Source: Burkholderiales bacterium | GTDB taxonomy: Bacteria; Pseudomonadota; Gammaproteobacteria; Burkholderiales; Burkholderiaceae_F | Assembly: GCA_016716275.1 (NCBI GenBank) | Contig: JADJWR010000002.1 | Coordinates: 248,001-312,000 of the forward strand | Length of the DNA stretch: 64,000 bases | Direction of reading: 5' to 3' | Part shown: positions 49,809-57,217 of the stretch, piece after piece | Layout: the number at the start of each line of letters is the position of its first letter | Numbering within the stretch: the stretch's first letter is position 1 | The notes under the pieces: model-generated | Database searches by the model: none | What the model was told of the DNA's origin: nothing | What the model saw: the letters and a program-made list of their open reading frames with translations, nothing else | Made by a program: the position numbers and the translations under genes

Positions 49809-49824
49809 TGGCACGGGTGTTGCA
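49809..49824 (+). promoter_or_regulatory. Sigma-54 promoter of the TIGR02001-glnK-amtB operon
   Basis: TGGCAC-GGGTG-TTGCA matches the -24/-12 consensus TGGCAC-N5-TTGCA at every defined base. With the two NtrC sites upstream it indicates induction under nitrogen limitation. Transcription would start near 49836. Confidence 0.9.
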
Positions 49825-49883
49825 GTGAACCAATCGGCGCTTCACCGCTGCTATGCCGATTCCCTCCTCAAAGGAATACCCTG

Positions 49884-50651
49884 ATGAAGACCCTGCTCCG
49901 CTCCTCGCTCCTGTGTGCCGCCACTGCGCTGCCGATCGCCGCGCACGCGCAGGCCGCCGAACCCGATTTCACGGTCGGCGGCAACCTGACGATCGGCAGC
50001 GACTACCGCTTCCGTGGCTTCTCCCAGACCGACTACCAGCCGACCATCCAGGGCGGCGTCGACTTCGCCCACAAGTCCGGCTTCTACCTGGGCAACTGGA
50101 ACTCGAATGTCTCCTCGACGCTGTACAACGGCGCGCCGATCGAGATGGACTTCTACGGCGGCTGGAAGACCTCGATCGACGACTTCGGCCTCGACGTCGG
50201 CGCCATCTACTACTACTACCCGGGCACCGGCGAATACAACCCCGACTTCGAGGCGAAGAACTTCGAGGTATACATCGGAGGCTCGTACGGCCCGGTATCG
50301 CTGAAGTACTACTACGCGTTCACCGACTTCTTCGGCCTGAAGGGCCCCGGCATCGACACCAAGGGCTCGCAGTACCTGGACCTGACGGGCACCTTCGCCG
50401 TCGGCAGCGGCTTCGCCGTGGTGGCGCACGCCGGCTACCAGAAGGTCAAGAACTACAAGGACCTCGGCGGCAACGACGACACCGTCTGGGACTACAAGCT
50501 CGGCGGCACCTACGACATCGCCGGCTCGGGCTGGATCCTCGGCGCCTTCTGGGTCGGCACCAGCGAAGAGGACTTCTTCGTGACCGCCGAGAACCCGTCG
50601 CGCGGCGCCGGCAAGAGCCGCTTCCTGGCCACCATCGGCAAGACGTTCTGA
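49884..50651 (+). CDS. TIGR02001-family outer-membrane protein
   Basis: 255 residues from ATG 49884 (AAAGGA upstream): signal peptide to about residue 22 (AHAQA), then an antiparallel beta pattern with many aromatic residues (IYYYYPG, LKYYYAFTDFFG) ending TIGKTF, consistent with a 10-12-strand outer-membrane barrel. Proteins of this family are often encoded beside glnK-amtB in betaproteobacteria, as here, and probably act in uptake of a nitrogen source, but their substrate is not established. First gene of the NtrC/sigma-54 operon. Confidence 0.85.
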   Translation: MKTLLRSSLLCAATALPIAAHAQAAEPDFTVGGNLTIGSDYRFRGFSQTDYQPTIQGGVDFAHKSGFYLGNWNSNVSSTLYNGAPIEMDFYGGWKTSIDDFGLDVGAIYYYYPGTGEYNPDFEAKNFEVYIGGSYGPVSLKYYYAFTDFFGLKGPGIDTKGSQYLDLTGTFAVGSGFAVVAHAGYQKVKNYKDLGGNDDTVWDYKLGGTYDIAGSGWILGAFWVGTSEEDFFVTAENPSRGAGKSRFLATIGKTF

Positions 50652-50669
50652 CCGTCGAGGACCCTGTCA

Positions 50670-51008
50670 ATGAAACTGATCACAGCAATCATCAAGCCGT
50701 TCAAGCTTGACGAGGTGCGCGAGGCGCTGTCCGCCGTCGGCGTGCAGGGCGTCACCGTCACCGAGGTCAAGGGCTTCGGCCGGCAGAAGGGCCACACCGA
50801 GTTGTACCGCGGCGCCGAGTACGTGGTCGACTTCCTGCCCAAGGTCAAGGTCGAGGCAGCCGTCGCCGACGAGATCGTCGAGCGGGCGATCGAGGCGATC
50901 CAGACCTCGGCGCGCACCGGCAAGATCGGCGACGGCAAGATCTTCGTCTACGACCTGCAGCAGGTCATGCGGATCCGCACCGGCGAGACCGGCAACCAGG
51001 CCCTTTAA
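50670..51008 (+). CDS. glnK: PII nitrogen regulatory protein GlnK
   Basis: 112 residues with the T-loop GRQKGHTELYRGAEYVVDFL; the uridylylation site is Tyr51. The C-terminal signature TGKIGDGKIFV is complete. GlnK binds ATP/ADP and 2-oxoglutarate and blocks AmtB when nitrogen is plentiful. It lies 15 bp before amtB. Confidence 0.97.
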   Translation: MKLITAIIKPFKLDEVREALSAVGVQGVTVTEVKGFGRQKGHTELYRGAEYVVDFLPKVKVEAAVADEIVERAIEAIQTSARTGKIGDGKIFVYDLQQVMRIRTGETGNQAL

Positions 51009-51023
51009 CCCGACGAGGACACC

Positions 51024-52589
51024 ATGAAGAAAATCCTGATCATGCTCCTCACTGCGGGAGCGATTGCCCTGACCTCCGGCGGCGTCGCCGCGCAGGGCGG
51101 CGGCGCCGCGCACGGCGACGCGGCAAGCACCGCGCCGGCGGCCGCCGCTGCTGCACCGGCGGCAGCGCCGGCCGGGGAGGCGAAGAAGGACGACGCTGCC
51201 GCGGCACCCGCCGCTGCTCCCGCGGCGTCCGGTGGCGGGCAGAAGGAGGCGGTCGAGCAAGCCGCGCCGACCGTCGACAAGGGTGACGTCGCCTTCATGT
51301 ACACCGCGACGATCATGGTCATCCTGATGACCATCCCCGGGCTGGCGCTGTTCTACGGCGGCCTGGTGCGGTCGAAGAACATGCTCAGCGTGCTGATGCA
51401 GGTCTTCGTCATCTTCTCGCTGATCACCGTGCTGTGGGTCATCTACGGCTACACGCTCGCCTTCGGCGGCGCCGGGGCGTTCTACGGCAGCTTCGACAAG
51501 CTGTTCTTGAGCGGCGTGACTGCCGAGTCGATGGCGGCGACCTTCAGCAAGGGTGTCTACCTGCCGGAACTGACGTTCATCGCCTTCCAGGGAACCTTCG
51601 CGGCGATCACCTGCGCGCTGATCGTCGGTGCCTATGCGGAGCGGATGAAGTTCTCGGCGGTGCTGCTGTTCATGGTGATCTGGTTCACCTTCAGCTACAT
51701 CCCGATGGCGCACATGGTCTGGTACTGGGACGGTCCGGATGCGATCAAGGACCAGGCGACGCTCGACGCGGTGGTCGCCAACGCCGGCTGGCTGTGGGCC
51801 AAGGGCGCGCTCGACTTCGCCGGCGGCACGGTCGTGCACATCAACGCCGGGGTGGCGGGCCTGGTGGCGGCCTATGTGCTCGGCAAGCGGGTCGGCTACG
51901 GCCGGGAATCGCTGGCGCCGCACAGCCTGACGCTGACGATGGTCGGCGCGGCGCTGCTGTGGGTCGGCTGGTTCGGCTTCAACGCCGGCTCCAACCTCGA
52001 GGCCAACGGCGTGGCGGCATTCGCCTTCATCAACACCCTGCTGGCCACCGCGGCTGCGGTGCTGTCCTGGATCTTTGCCGAGTGGATGCTCAAGGGCAAG
52101 CCATCGATGCTGGGTGCTGCCTCCGGCGCGGTTGCCGGTCTGGTGGCGATCACGCCCGCCTGCGGCTTCGTCGGCATCATCGGCGCGCTGGTCATCGGCC
52201 TGCTCGCCGGCGCGGTCTGCTTCTGGGGCGTGACCGGGCTGAAGAAGATGCTGGGCGCCGACGACTCGCTCGACGTGTTCGGCGTGCACGGCGTCGGCGG
52301 CATCGTCGGCGCACTGCTCACCGGGGTGTTCGCCTCGCCGTCGCTCGGCGGCGCCGGCATCTGCAACTACGTCACCAACAAGTGCGGCGATCCGGCCGAC
52401 TTCCCTGGCATCGGTGCGCAGGTGTGGATCCAGTTCCAGGGGGTGCTCACGGCGATCGTGCTGTCGGCGGTCGTCACCTTCGTCACGCTGATGATCGTCA
52501 AGGCGATCACCGGCCTGCGCGTGGCCGAGGAGGAGGAGCGCGAAGGCCTCGACACGACCTACCACGGCGAGTCGGCCTACAAGTACTAG
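51024..52589 (+). CDS. amtB: Ammonium transporter AmtB with long periplasmic N-terminal extension
   Basis: 521 residues. A signal peptide (about 1-23) is followed by an Ala-rich low-complexity segment (about 24-85) and eleven membrane helices. Conserved Amt features include FYGGLVRSKN, MAHMVWYWDG, the histidine of FAGGTVVHINAG and that of DVFGVHGVGGI, which form the conduction twin-His. The extension of more than 60 residues between signal peptide and the first core helix is longer than in E. coli AmtB; its role is unclear. Confidence 0.95.
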   Translation: MKKILIMLLTAGAIALTSGGVAAQGGGAAHGDAASTAPAAAAAAPAAAPAGEAKKDDAAAAPAAAPAASGGGQKEAVEQAAPTVDKGDVAFMYTATIMVILMTIPGLALFYGGLVRSKNMLSVLMQVFVIFSLITVLWVIYGYTLAFGGAGAFYGSFDKLFLSGVTAESMAATFSKGVYLPELTFIAFQGTFAAITCALIVGAYAERMKFSAVLLFMVIWFTFSYIPMAHMVWYWDGPDAIKDQATLDAVVANAGWLWAKGALDFAGGTVVHINAGVAGLVAAYVLGKRVGYGRESLAPHSLTLTMVGAALLWVGWFGFNAGSNLEANGVAAFAFINTLLATAAAVLSWIFAEWMLKGKPSMLGAASGAVAGLVAITPACGFVGIIGALVIGLLAGAVCFWGVTGLKKMLGADDSLDVFGVHGVGGIVGALLTGVFASPSLGGAGICNYVTNKCGDPADFPGIGAQVWIQFQGVLTAIVLSAVVTFVTLMIVKAITGLRVAEEEEREGLDTTYHGESAYKY

Positions 52590-52626
52590 CGAAGCGGCGC
52601 GACGGTTTGCCGCCGCCGGCTCTGCA

Positions 52627-52660
52627 GGCCGCTCCGCAGTGCGGAGCGGCCTCTTTTTTT
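52627..52660 (+). terminator. Intrinsic terminator after amtB
   Basis: Eleven-bp stem GGCCGCTCCGC / GCGGAGCGGCC (52627-52637 and 52641-52651) with a 3-nt loop, then CTC and seven T residues. Confidence 0.93.
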
Positions 52661-52671
52661 CCCGGCCGGCC

Positions 52672-52687
52672 TGGCACGCAGCTTGCA
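52672..52687 (+). promoter_or_regulatory. Sigma-54 promoter with no gene behind it
   Basis: TGGCAC-GCAGC-TTGCA matches the -24/-12 consensus fully, like the one before the TIGR02001 gene. It begins 12 bp after the amtB terminator, faces right, and the first gene downstream (gshB, 52857) is cut off from it by a strong terminator at 52762-52790. No NtrC site was found nearby. Confidence 0.85.
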
Positions 52688-52697
52688 TGATCAACGA

Positions 52698-52790
52698 CGT
52701 GTCTGCCTAACTCGCCGGTTTGCGCCTGTTTCGCGGCGCGAACGCACCAAGGCGACTTCCGGGCGCCCCTTTCCGGGGCGCCTTTTTTTT
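52698..52790 (+). ncRNA. Candidate sigma-54-dependent small RNA of about 93 nt
   Basis: Predicted between the start expected about 11 bp after the -12 element and the end of the terminator at 52790. The interval holds no plausible coding sequence. The 3' end is an 8-bp GC stem and eight U residues, the form favoured by Hfq-bound small RNAs. The 5' part has a pairing stretch GTTTCGCGGCGCGAAC and an unpaired U-rich segment. Its place next to amtB suggests a nitrogen-related regulator. Existence is inferred from promoter and terminator alone. Confidence 0.65.
52762..52790 (+). terminator. Strong intrinsic terminator of the candidate small RNA
   Basis: Stem GGCGCCCC / GGGGCGCC (52762-52769 and 52775-52782), 5-nt loop, followed by eight T residues. 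It is not at the end of any gene. Confidence 0.93.
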
Positions 52791-52856
52791 CGTGGTGCGG
52801 CCGGATGCGGGCCCTGGCCTAGAATCGACCGCGTCTTAACAAGAGGCGTGCTGCCG

Positions 52857-53822
52857 ATGTCGCAGGGCCTGTCGCTGCTGTTCGTCGTCGACCCGCTGCC
52901 GTCGCTGAAGGCCTACAAGGACTCGACGGTGGCGATGATGCGGTCCGCGGCCGCGCGCGGCCACGACATCTGGGCCTGCACGCCGGGGCAGATGCAGTGG
53001 CGCGAGGGGCGGGTCACGGCGAGGGCGCAGCGGCTGCAGATGCTGCCGGCCGCCGACAAGGGTGCCCCGTGGTTCGTCGAGCTCGACGCCGGCGCGCGTG
53101 CGCTGGCCGGCTTCGACGCGGTGCTGATGCGCAAGGATCCGCCGTTCGACACCGAGTTCCTCTACGCCACCCACCTGTTGTCGGCGGCGAGTCGCGACGG
53201 CGCCGCGGTGTTCAACGATCCGCAGGCGCTGCGCGATCACAACGAGAAGTTCGCCATCACCGAGTTCGCCGACTTCACCGTGCCGTCACTGGTGACGCGC
53301 GAGATCGAGGCGCTGCGCCGGTTCCACGCCGACCTGGGCCAGGTGGTGGTCAAGCCGCTCGACGGCATGGGCGGCGCCGGCATCTTCGTGCTGCAGGAGC
53401 ACGAACCGAACCTGAACGCGATCCTCGAGACGGTGACCGGCAACGGCGGGCGCACGGTGATGGCGCAGCGCTACATCCCGGAGATCCGCAACGGCGACAA
53501 GCGGGTGCTGCTGATCGGCGGTGCGCCGGTGCCGTACGCGCTGGCGCGCATCCCGCGACCGGGCGAGACGCGCGGCAACCTCGCAGCGGGCGGCATCGCC
53601 CGTGCACAGCCGCTGTCGGACTCCGACCGCGCCATCGCCGAGGCGCTCGGCCCGACGCTCGCCGCACGCGGCCTGCTGCTGGTCGGACTGGACGTGATCG
53701 GCGACTACCTTACCGAGGTCAACGTCACCAGCCCGACCTGCTTCGTCGAGATCCACGAGCAGACCGGCTTCGACGTCGCCGCGATGTTCGTCGACGCGCT
53801 GGAAAAGGCGGTGAGCCGATGA
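52857..53822 (+). CDS. gshB: Glutathione synthetase
   Basis: 321 residues from ATG 52857 (MSQGLSLLFVVDPLPSLKAYKDST). ATP-grasp enzyme with FAVMRKDPPFDTEF-type substrate motif (LMRKDPPFDTEFLYATH), the glycine-rich loop KPLDGMGGAGIF and the metal/ATP-binding EVNVTSPTC. It joins gamma-glutamylcysteine and glycine to make glutathione. A longer in-frame extension upstream runs through the terminator and is not credible. Confidence 0.96.
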   Translation: MSQGLSLLFVVDPLPSLKAYKDSTVAMMRSAAARGHDIWACTPGQMQWREGRVTARAQRLQMLPAADKGAPWFVELDAGARALAGFDAVLMRKDPPFDTEFLYATHLLSAASRDGAAVFNDPQALRDHNEKFAITEFADFTVPSLVTREIEALRRFHADLGQVVVKPLDGMGGAGIFVLQEHEPNLNAILETVTGNGGRTVMAQRYIPEIRNGDKRVLLIGGAPVPYALARIPRPGETRGNLAAGGIARAQPLSDSDRAIAEALGPTLAARGLLLVGLDVIGDYLTEVNVTSPTCFVEIHEQTGFDVAAMFVDALEKAVSR

Positions 53823-53846
53823 CTGCCCCATCCGCACACGCGGGTC

Positions 53847-53917
53847 GGCGCCGCGCAGCGGCGCCCTCGCGGAATTTGAATTGCGCGCCGCCGCCGGGCC
53901 GCCCCAAGGCGGCGCGC
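53847..53917. repeat. Paired GC-rich hairpins between gshB and the PTS genes
   Basis: Two perfect inverted repeats: GGCGCCGC / GCGGCGCC (53847-53854 and 53858-53865) and GCGCGCCGCC / GGCGGCGCGC (53883-53892 and 53908-53917). Only a T-rich, not T-run, tail follows, so they could be a weak terminator of gshB or repeat-derived sequence. The 163-bp spacer carries nothing else recognisable. Confidence 0.55.
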
Positions 53918-53985
53918 CCGACTTTCTTCTCGCCGAGTGCACGTGCGACGCGCAGCGTCCCGTACACGAGGCGTGACTGACGGCA

Positions 53986-54453
53986 ATGGTCGGCATCCTG
54001 CTGATCGCCCACGCGCCGCTGGCGGCGGCGCTCGCCGCTGCGGCCGAACACGTCTACGCCTGTGCGCCCGAGCGGGCCGGCGCGCAGCTTCGCGTACTGG
54101 ATGTGCAGCCGGATTCCGACACGCAGGCCAACGTGGCGACGGCGCGTGGCCTGCTGCGCGAGATCGACTCCGGCGGCGGCGTGCTGGTTCTGACCGATGC
54201 ATTCGGCGCCTCGCCGGGCAACGTCGCCACGCTGCTGGCCGAGCCGGGGCGGGTGGCGGTGATCGCCGGCGTCAATCTGCCGATGCTGCTGCGCGCGCTG
54301 TGCTACCGCGACGGTTCGCTGGCCGAAGCGACCGAAAAGGCGCTGGCCGGCGGCGCCCAGGGCGTGATGCAGGTGGCCTCGACCGCCGTCCAGCACCAGG
54401 GCCTGCGGCCGACCCAGGGCGATGATCTCGCGCAACTTCATCATCAGCAATAA
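53986..54453 (+). CDS. PTS EIIA component, mannose family
   Basis: 155 residues, alpha/beta fold with the phosphorylation histidine His9 in ILLIAHAPLA and the LVLTDAFGASPGNVA block. Mannose-family EIIA normally works with EIIB and EIIC/D permease subunits, but none is encoded here. Together with HPr and EI it forms a truncated chain that probably regulates instead of transports. It overlaps ptsH by 32 bp. Confidence 0.92.
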   Translation: MVGILLIAHAPLAAALAAAAEHVYACAPERAGAQLRVLDVQPDSDTQANVATARGLLREIDSGGGVLVLTDAFGASPGNVATLLAEPGRVAVIAGVNLPMLLRALCYRDGSLAEATEKALAGGAQGVMQVASTAVQHQGLRPTQGDDLAQLHHQQ

Positions 54454-54688
54454 GCTTGGCCTGCACGCACGGCCGTCGGCGCAGCTGACGCAGACCGCGT
54501 CGCGCTTCGCCGCCGACATCCACATCTCGCGCAACGGCCGGCGGGTCAACGCCAAGTCGATCATGGGGGTGATGATGCTGGCGGCGGGACAGGGGGCGAC
54601 GGTCACCGTCGAGGCCGAGGGCGAGGACGCGGCGCAGGCGCTCGAGGCGATCGGGCAGCTGATCGGCGATGGCTTCGGCGAGGAGTAG
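54422..54688 (+). CDS. ptsH: PTS phosphocarrier protein HPr
   Basis: 88 residues. The phosphorylated histidine is His15 in KLGLHARPSA; Ser46 lies in NAKSIMGVM, the site used by HPr kinase where that enzyme exists. It carries phosphate from EI to the EIIA encoded just upstream. Confidence 0.95.
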   Translation: MISRNFIISNKLGLHARPSAQLTQTASRFAADIHISRNGRRVNAKSIMGVMMLAAGQGATVTVEAEGEDAAQALEAIGQLIGDGFGEE

Positions 54689-54697
54689 CCAGGGGGC

Positions 54698-56497
54698 ATG
54701 AGCAGCGAACTGGCGGGGGTCGGCATCGTCTCGGGCGCGAGTCCGACGATCGCCATCGGGCGCGTGCACCTGCTGGCGCCCTCGGAGCTCGAGACGCGCC
54801 ATTACGCGATCGAGCGCAAGGACGTGCTGCACGAAGTGGCGCGCCTGAACAACGCCTTCTCGCTGGTGCGGGCCGAGATCGACGAGCTGGCGACGCACGT
54901 CGCGCCCGAGGCGCCCGGCGAGGTGCGCGCCTTCCTCGACCTGCACCGGATGATCCTCGACGACCCGCTGCTGTGCGACGAGCCGCGCGACCTGGTCCGC
55001 AGCCGCCTGATCAACGCCGAGTGGGCACTGTCGATCCAGCTCGAGGCCGTGTGCAAGCAGTTCGAGGCGATCGAGGACGAGTACTTCCGCAGCCGCTCGC
55101 AGGACGTGCGGCAGGTCGTCGAGCGGGTCATCCGCGCCCTGGTCAGCGGTCGCAGCGCGGCGGCGATCCTGCCGCCGAAGCCGGCCGACGGCGAGCGCCT
55201 GATCCTGGTCGCCCGCGACATCGCGCCGACCGAGATGCTGCGCCTGAAGGGGCGGGCCGAGGTCGACGTGGCCGGCTTCGTCACCGAACTGGGCGGCCGC
55301 AACTCGCACACCGCGATCCTGGCGCGCAGCCTGGGGCTGCCGGCGGTGCTCGGCGTGGCCAACGCGCGCGAGGCGGTCGCCGAGGGCGACCTGGTGGTGC
55401 TCGACGCCGAGGCGGGTCGGCTGCGCATCCAGCCGGACGCCGCCGAGCTCGCGCGGTACCGGCAGCGGCTGCGCGCCCAGGTCGAAAGCCGCCTCGCGCT
55501 GCGCAAGCTCAAGAGCAAGCTGGCGCGCACCAGGGACGGCATCGCGGTCGACCTGATGGCCAACATCGAGATGCCGGAGGATGCGCGTGACGCGCTGGAG
55601 GCGGGCGCCGACGGCATCGGCCTGTTCCGCACCGAGTTCCTGTTCATGAACCGCGACCAGCTGCCGGACGAGGACGAGCAGTACGAGGCCTATGCCAAGG
55701 TGGCCCGCGCGATGAAGGGCAAGCCGGTGGTGATCCGCACGCTCGACATCGGCGCCGACAAGGTGCTGACCGACAAGGCGCGGCGCAGCCTCGGCATCAC
55801 CGCCGGGACGCCGACCGTCGAGTCGAACCCGGCGCTCGGCCTGCGGGCGATCCGCTACTGCCTCGCCTACCCGGAGCTGTTCCTGACCCAGCTGCGGGCG
55901 ATCCTGCGCGCCTCGAGCGTCGGCACCGTGCGCATCCTGGTGCCGATGCTGGCGCACGTGCACGAGGTCGAGCAGACGCTGTCGTTCGTCGCCCGGGCGC
56001 GCGAGCAGCTGAAGGAACGCAAGACGAAGTACGACGCGCGGGTGCCGGTCGGCGGCATGATCGAGGTGCCGGCGGCGGCGCTGTCGCTGCCGGCGTTCGT
56101 GCAGCGGCTGAAGTTCCTGTCGATCGGCACCAACGACCTGATCCAGTACACGCTGGCGATCGATCGCGCCGACGCCAGCGTCGCCCACCTGTACGACCAC
56201 CTGCACCCGGCGGTGCTGCACCTGGTGGCGCGCACGATCCGCGTCGGCAGCCGGGCCCGCATGCCGGTGGCGGTGTGCGGCGAGATGGCCGGCGAGGTGG
56301 ACCTCGCCGAGCTGCTGCTCGGCATGGGTCTGCGCCAGTTCTCGATGCACCCGTCGCAGGTACTGTCGGTCAAGGAGCGGCTTTACTCGCTGTCGACCAA
56401 GACGGCGGCCAAGTTCGCCGCCCGCGTGCTGCGCTCCGACGACCCGCTGCAGATCAGGAAACTGATCGAGAAAGCCGTGACGCGGCCCGCCGCCTGA
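54698..56497 (+). CDS. ptsI: PTS enzyme I
   Basis: 599 residues, slightly above the usual 570-580. It has the HPr-binding helical N-terminus, the active-site histidine His204 in GGRNSHTAILARS and the PEP-binding C-terminal barrel (DGIGLFRTEFLFM, IRTLDIGADK, SIGTNDLIQYTLAIDR, and the catalytic Cys in VAVCGEMAG). It starts the phosphoryl chain from phosphoenolpyruvate. The start MSSELAGVGIVSGASP is conserved. Confidence 0.96.
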   Translation: MSSELAGVGIVSGASPTIAIGRVHLLAPSELETRHYAIERKDVLHEVARLNNAFSLVRAEIDELATHVAPEAPGEVRAFLDLHRMILDDPLLCDEPRDLVRSRLINAEWALSIQLEAVCKQFEAIEDEYFRSRSQDVRQVVERVIRALVSGRSAAAILPPKPADGERLILVARDIAPTEMLRLKGRAEVDVAGFVTELGGRNSHTAILARSLGLPAVLGVANAREAVAEGDLVVLDAEAGRLRIQPDAAELARYRQRLRAQVESRLALRKLKSKLARTRDGIAVDLMANIEMPEDARDALEAGADGIGLFRTEFLFMNRDQLPDEDEQYEAYAKVARAMKGKPVVIRTLDIGADKVLTDKARRSLGITAGTPTVESNPALGLRAIRYCLAYPELFLTQLRAILRASSVGTVRILVPMLAHVHEVEQTLSFVARAREQLKERKTKYDARVPVGGMIEVPAAALSLPAFVQRLKFLSIGTNDLIQYTLAIDRADASVAHLYDHLHPAVLHLVARTIRVGSRARMPVAVCGEMAGEVDLAELLLGMGLRQFSMHPSQVLSVKERLYSLSTKTAAKFAARVLRSDDPLQIRKLIEKAVTRPAA

Positions 56498-56506
56498 GCG
56501 CGCGGC

Positions 56507-56950
56507 TCAGCGCCCCATGCGCGTCTGGTAGCTGCGCGTGATGCGGTCGATCAGGGTCGGGTCGGCTGACGTGGCGCCGCTGGTGTCGAACTGCACGCGG
56601 ACGGTGCCGTCGGCCTGCGGGCGTACGTTGCCGGTGACGTTGATGCTGCCGCGCGTGCCGCGCACGATGCCGGCGCCGCGATCCTCCTGGGTGATCGACA
56701 CGCCCTGATCGCGCATGGCGCCGACGGCGGCGTTCCACGATCGGTCGAAGGTCGACGCCTGGCCGTAACCGGCGGGCACCGGCTCGTAGACGACGCAGCC
56801 GCTGGACAGCGCGGCGGCGGCGGCAAGGGCAACACCCAGGATCGCATGCTTCACCGCGGTTGCTCGCTGCCGCGCGGCAGCGCGGCCGCTGCTTCCGTCC
56901 CCGCCGAGGCGCGCAGTCTCGCTGTCGCCGAGATCGATGCCAGAAGCCAT
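56507..56950 (-). CDS. Putative lipoprotein of unknown function
   Basis: 147 residues from ATG 56950, which has a strong GGAGGGG ribosome site. A hydrophobic segment ends in lipobox LSSGC (Cys52), leaving an unusual 33-residue charged tail before it. A GTG at 56854 would give a normal 20-residue lipoprotein signal but has no ribosome site. The mature part contains strands GVSITQEDRGAGIVRGTRG and VRVQFDTSG like a small beta-rich domain found in DUF-type envelope lipoproteins. Start and function are uncertain. It converges on ptsI with 9 bp between. Confidence 0.6.
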   Translation of the reverse strand: MASGIDLGDSETARLGGDGSSGRAAARQRATAVKHAILGVALAAAAALSSGCVVYEPVPAGYGQASTFDRSWNAAVGAMRDQGVSITQEDRGAGIVRGTRGSINVTGNVRPQADGTVRVQFDTSGATSADPTLIDRITRSYQTRMGR

Positions 56951-57043
56951 TCGTTTCCCCTCCCCTTGTCACCCCCAGCGCCATGGCCAGGAATGAACCG
57001 GCATGCTAATGCCTGGCGGTCGCGCCGGCTTCCCGCCGCCCGT

Positions 57044-57073
57044 TTGACAGCGCCGCCCCCGCCCGCCTACCCT
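57044..57073 (+). promoter_or_regulatory. Sigma-70-type promoter of metX
   Basis: A perfect -35 TTGACA (57044-57049) and a weak -10 TACCCT (57068-57073) at 18-bp spacing. The expected start near 57080 coincides with the first base of the SAM-II-like aptamer. Confidence 0.6.
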
Positions 57074-57078
57074 TGCGG

Positions 57079-57145
57079 CTCGCGCTGATTTGTTGATCCG
57101 CTTGCGGGCGCGTCGCGGCAAGCCGCGACATCTCCGCTAAAGAGA
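57079..57145 (+). promoter_or_regulatory. SAM-II (SAM-alpha) riboswitch
   Basis: The blocks of the SAM-II aptamer occur in order: CGCGCTGATTT (57081-57091), CCGCTTGC (57098-57105), GCGCG (57108-57112, pairs with 57081-57085 to form P1) and GCTAAA (57136-57141). The variable loop holds an extra hairpin TCGCGG / CCGCGA (57113-57128). It lies before the methionine gene metX and is followed by an intrinsic terminator, so binding of S-adenosylmethionine should stop transcription. Confidence 0.85.
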
Positions 57146-57172
57146 TCCGCGGGACCTCGCCCCGCGTCACGG

Positions 57173-57204
57173 AACCCGACAAGCCGGCGCCTGTCGGGTT
57201 TTTT
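57173..57204 (+). terminator. Riboswitch expression-platform terminator
   Basis: Nine-bp stem AACCCGACA / TGTCGGGTT (57173-57181 and 57192-57200) with a 10-nt loop and a T-run, placed 14 bp before the metX ATG. Such a position makes it an attenuator, not the end of another gene. Confidence 0.88.
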
Positions 57205-57217
57205 GTTTCCACGATCG

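Noticed and set aside
52590..52671. NtrC site for the second sigma-54 promoter
   Set aside because: No GCAC-N6-GGTGC dyad was found in this spacer or the end of amtB, so the activator of that promoter stays unknown.
52683..52856. In-frame N-terminal extension of gshB
   Set aside because: It would run through the eight-T terminator and the candidate small RNA; the ATG at 52857 gives the conserved N-terminus.
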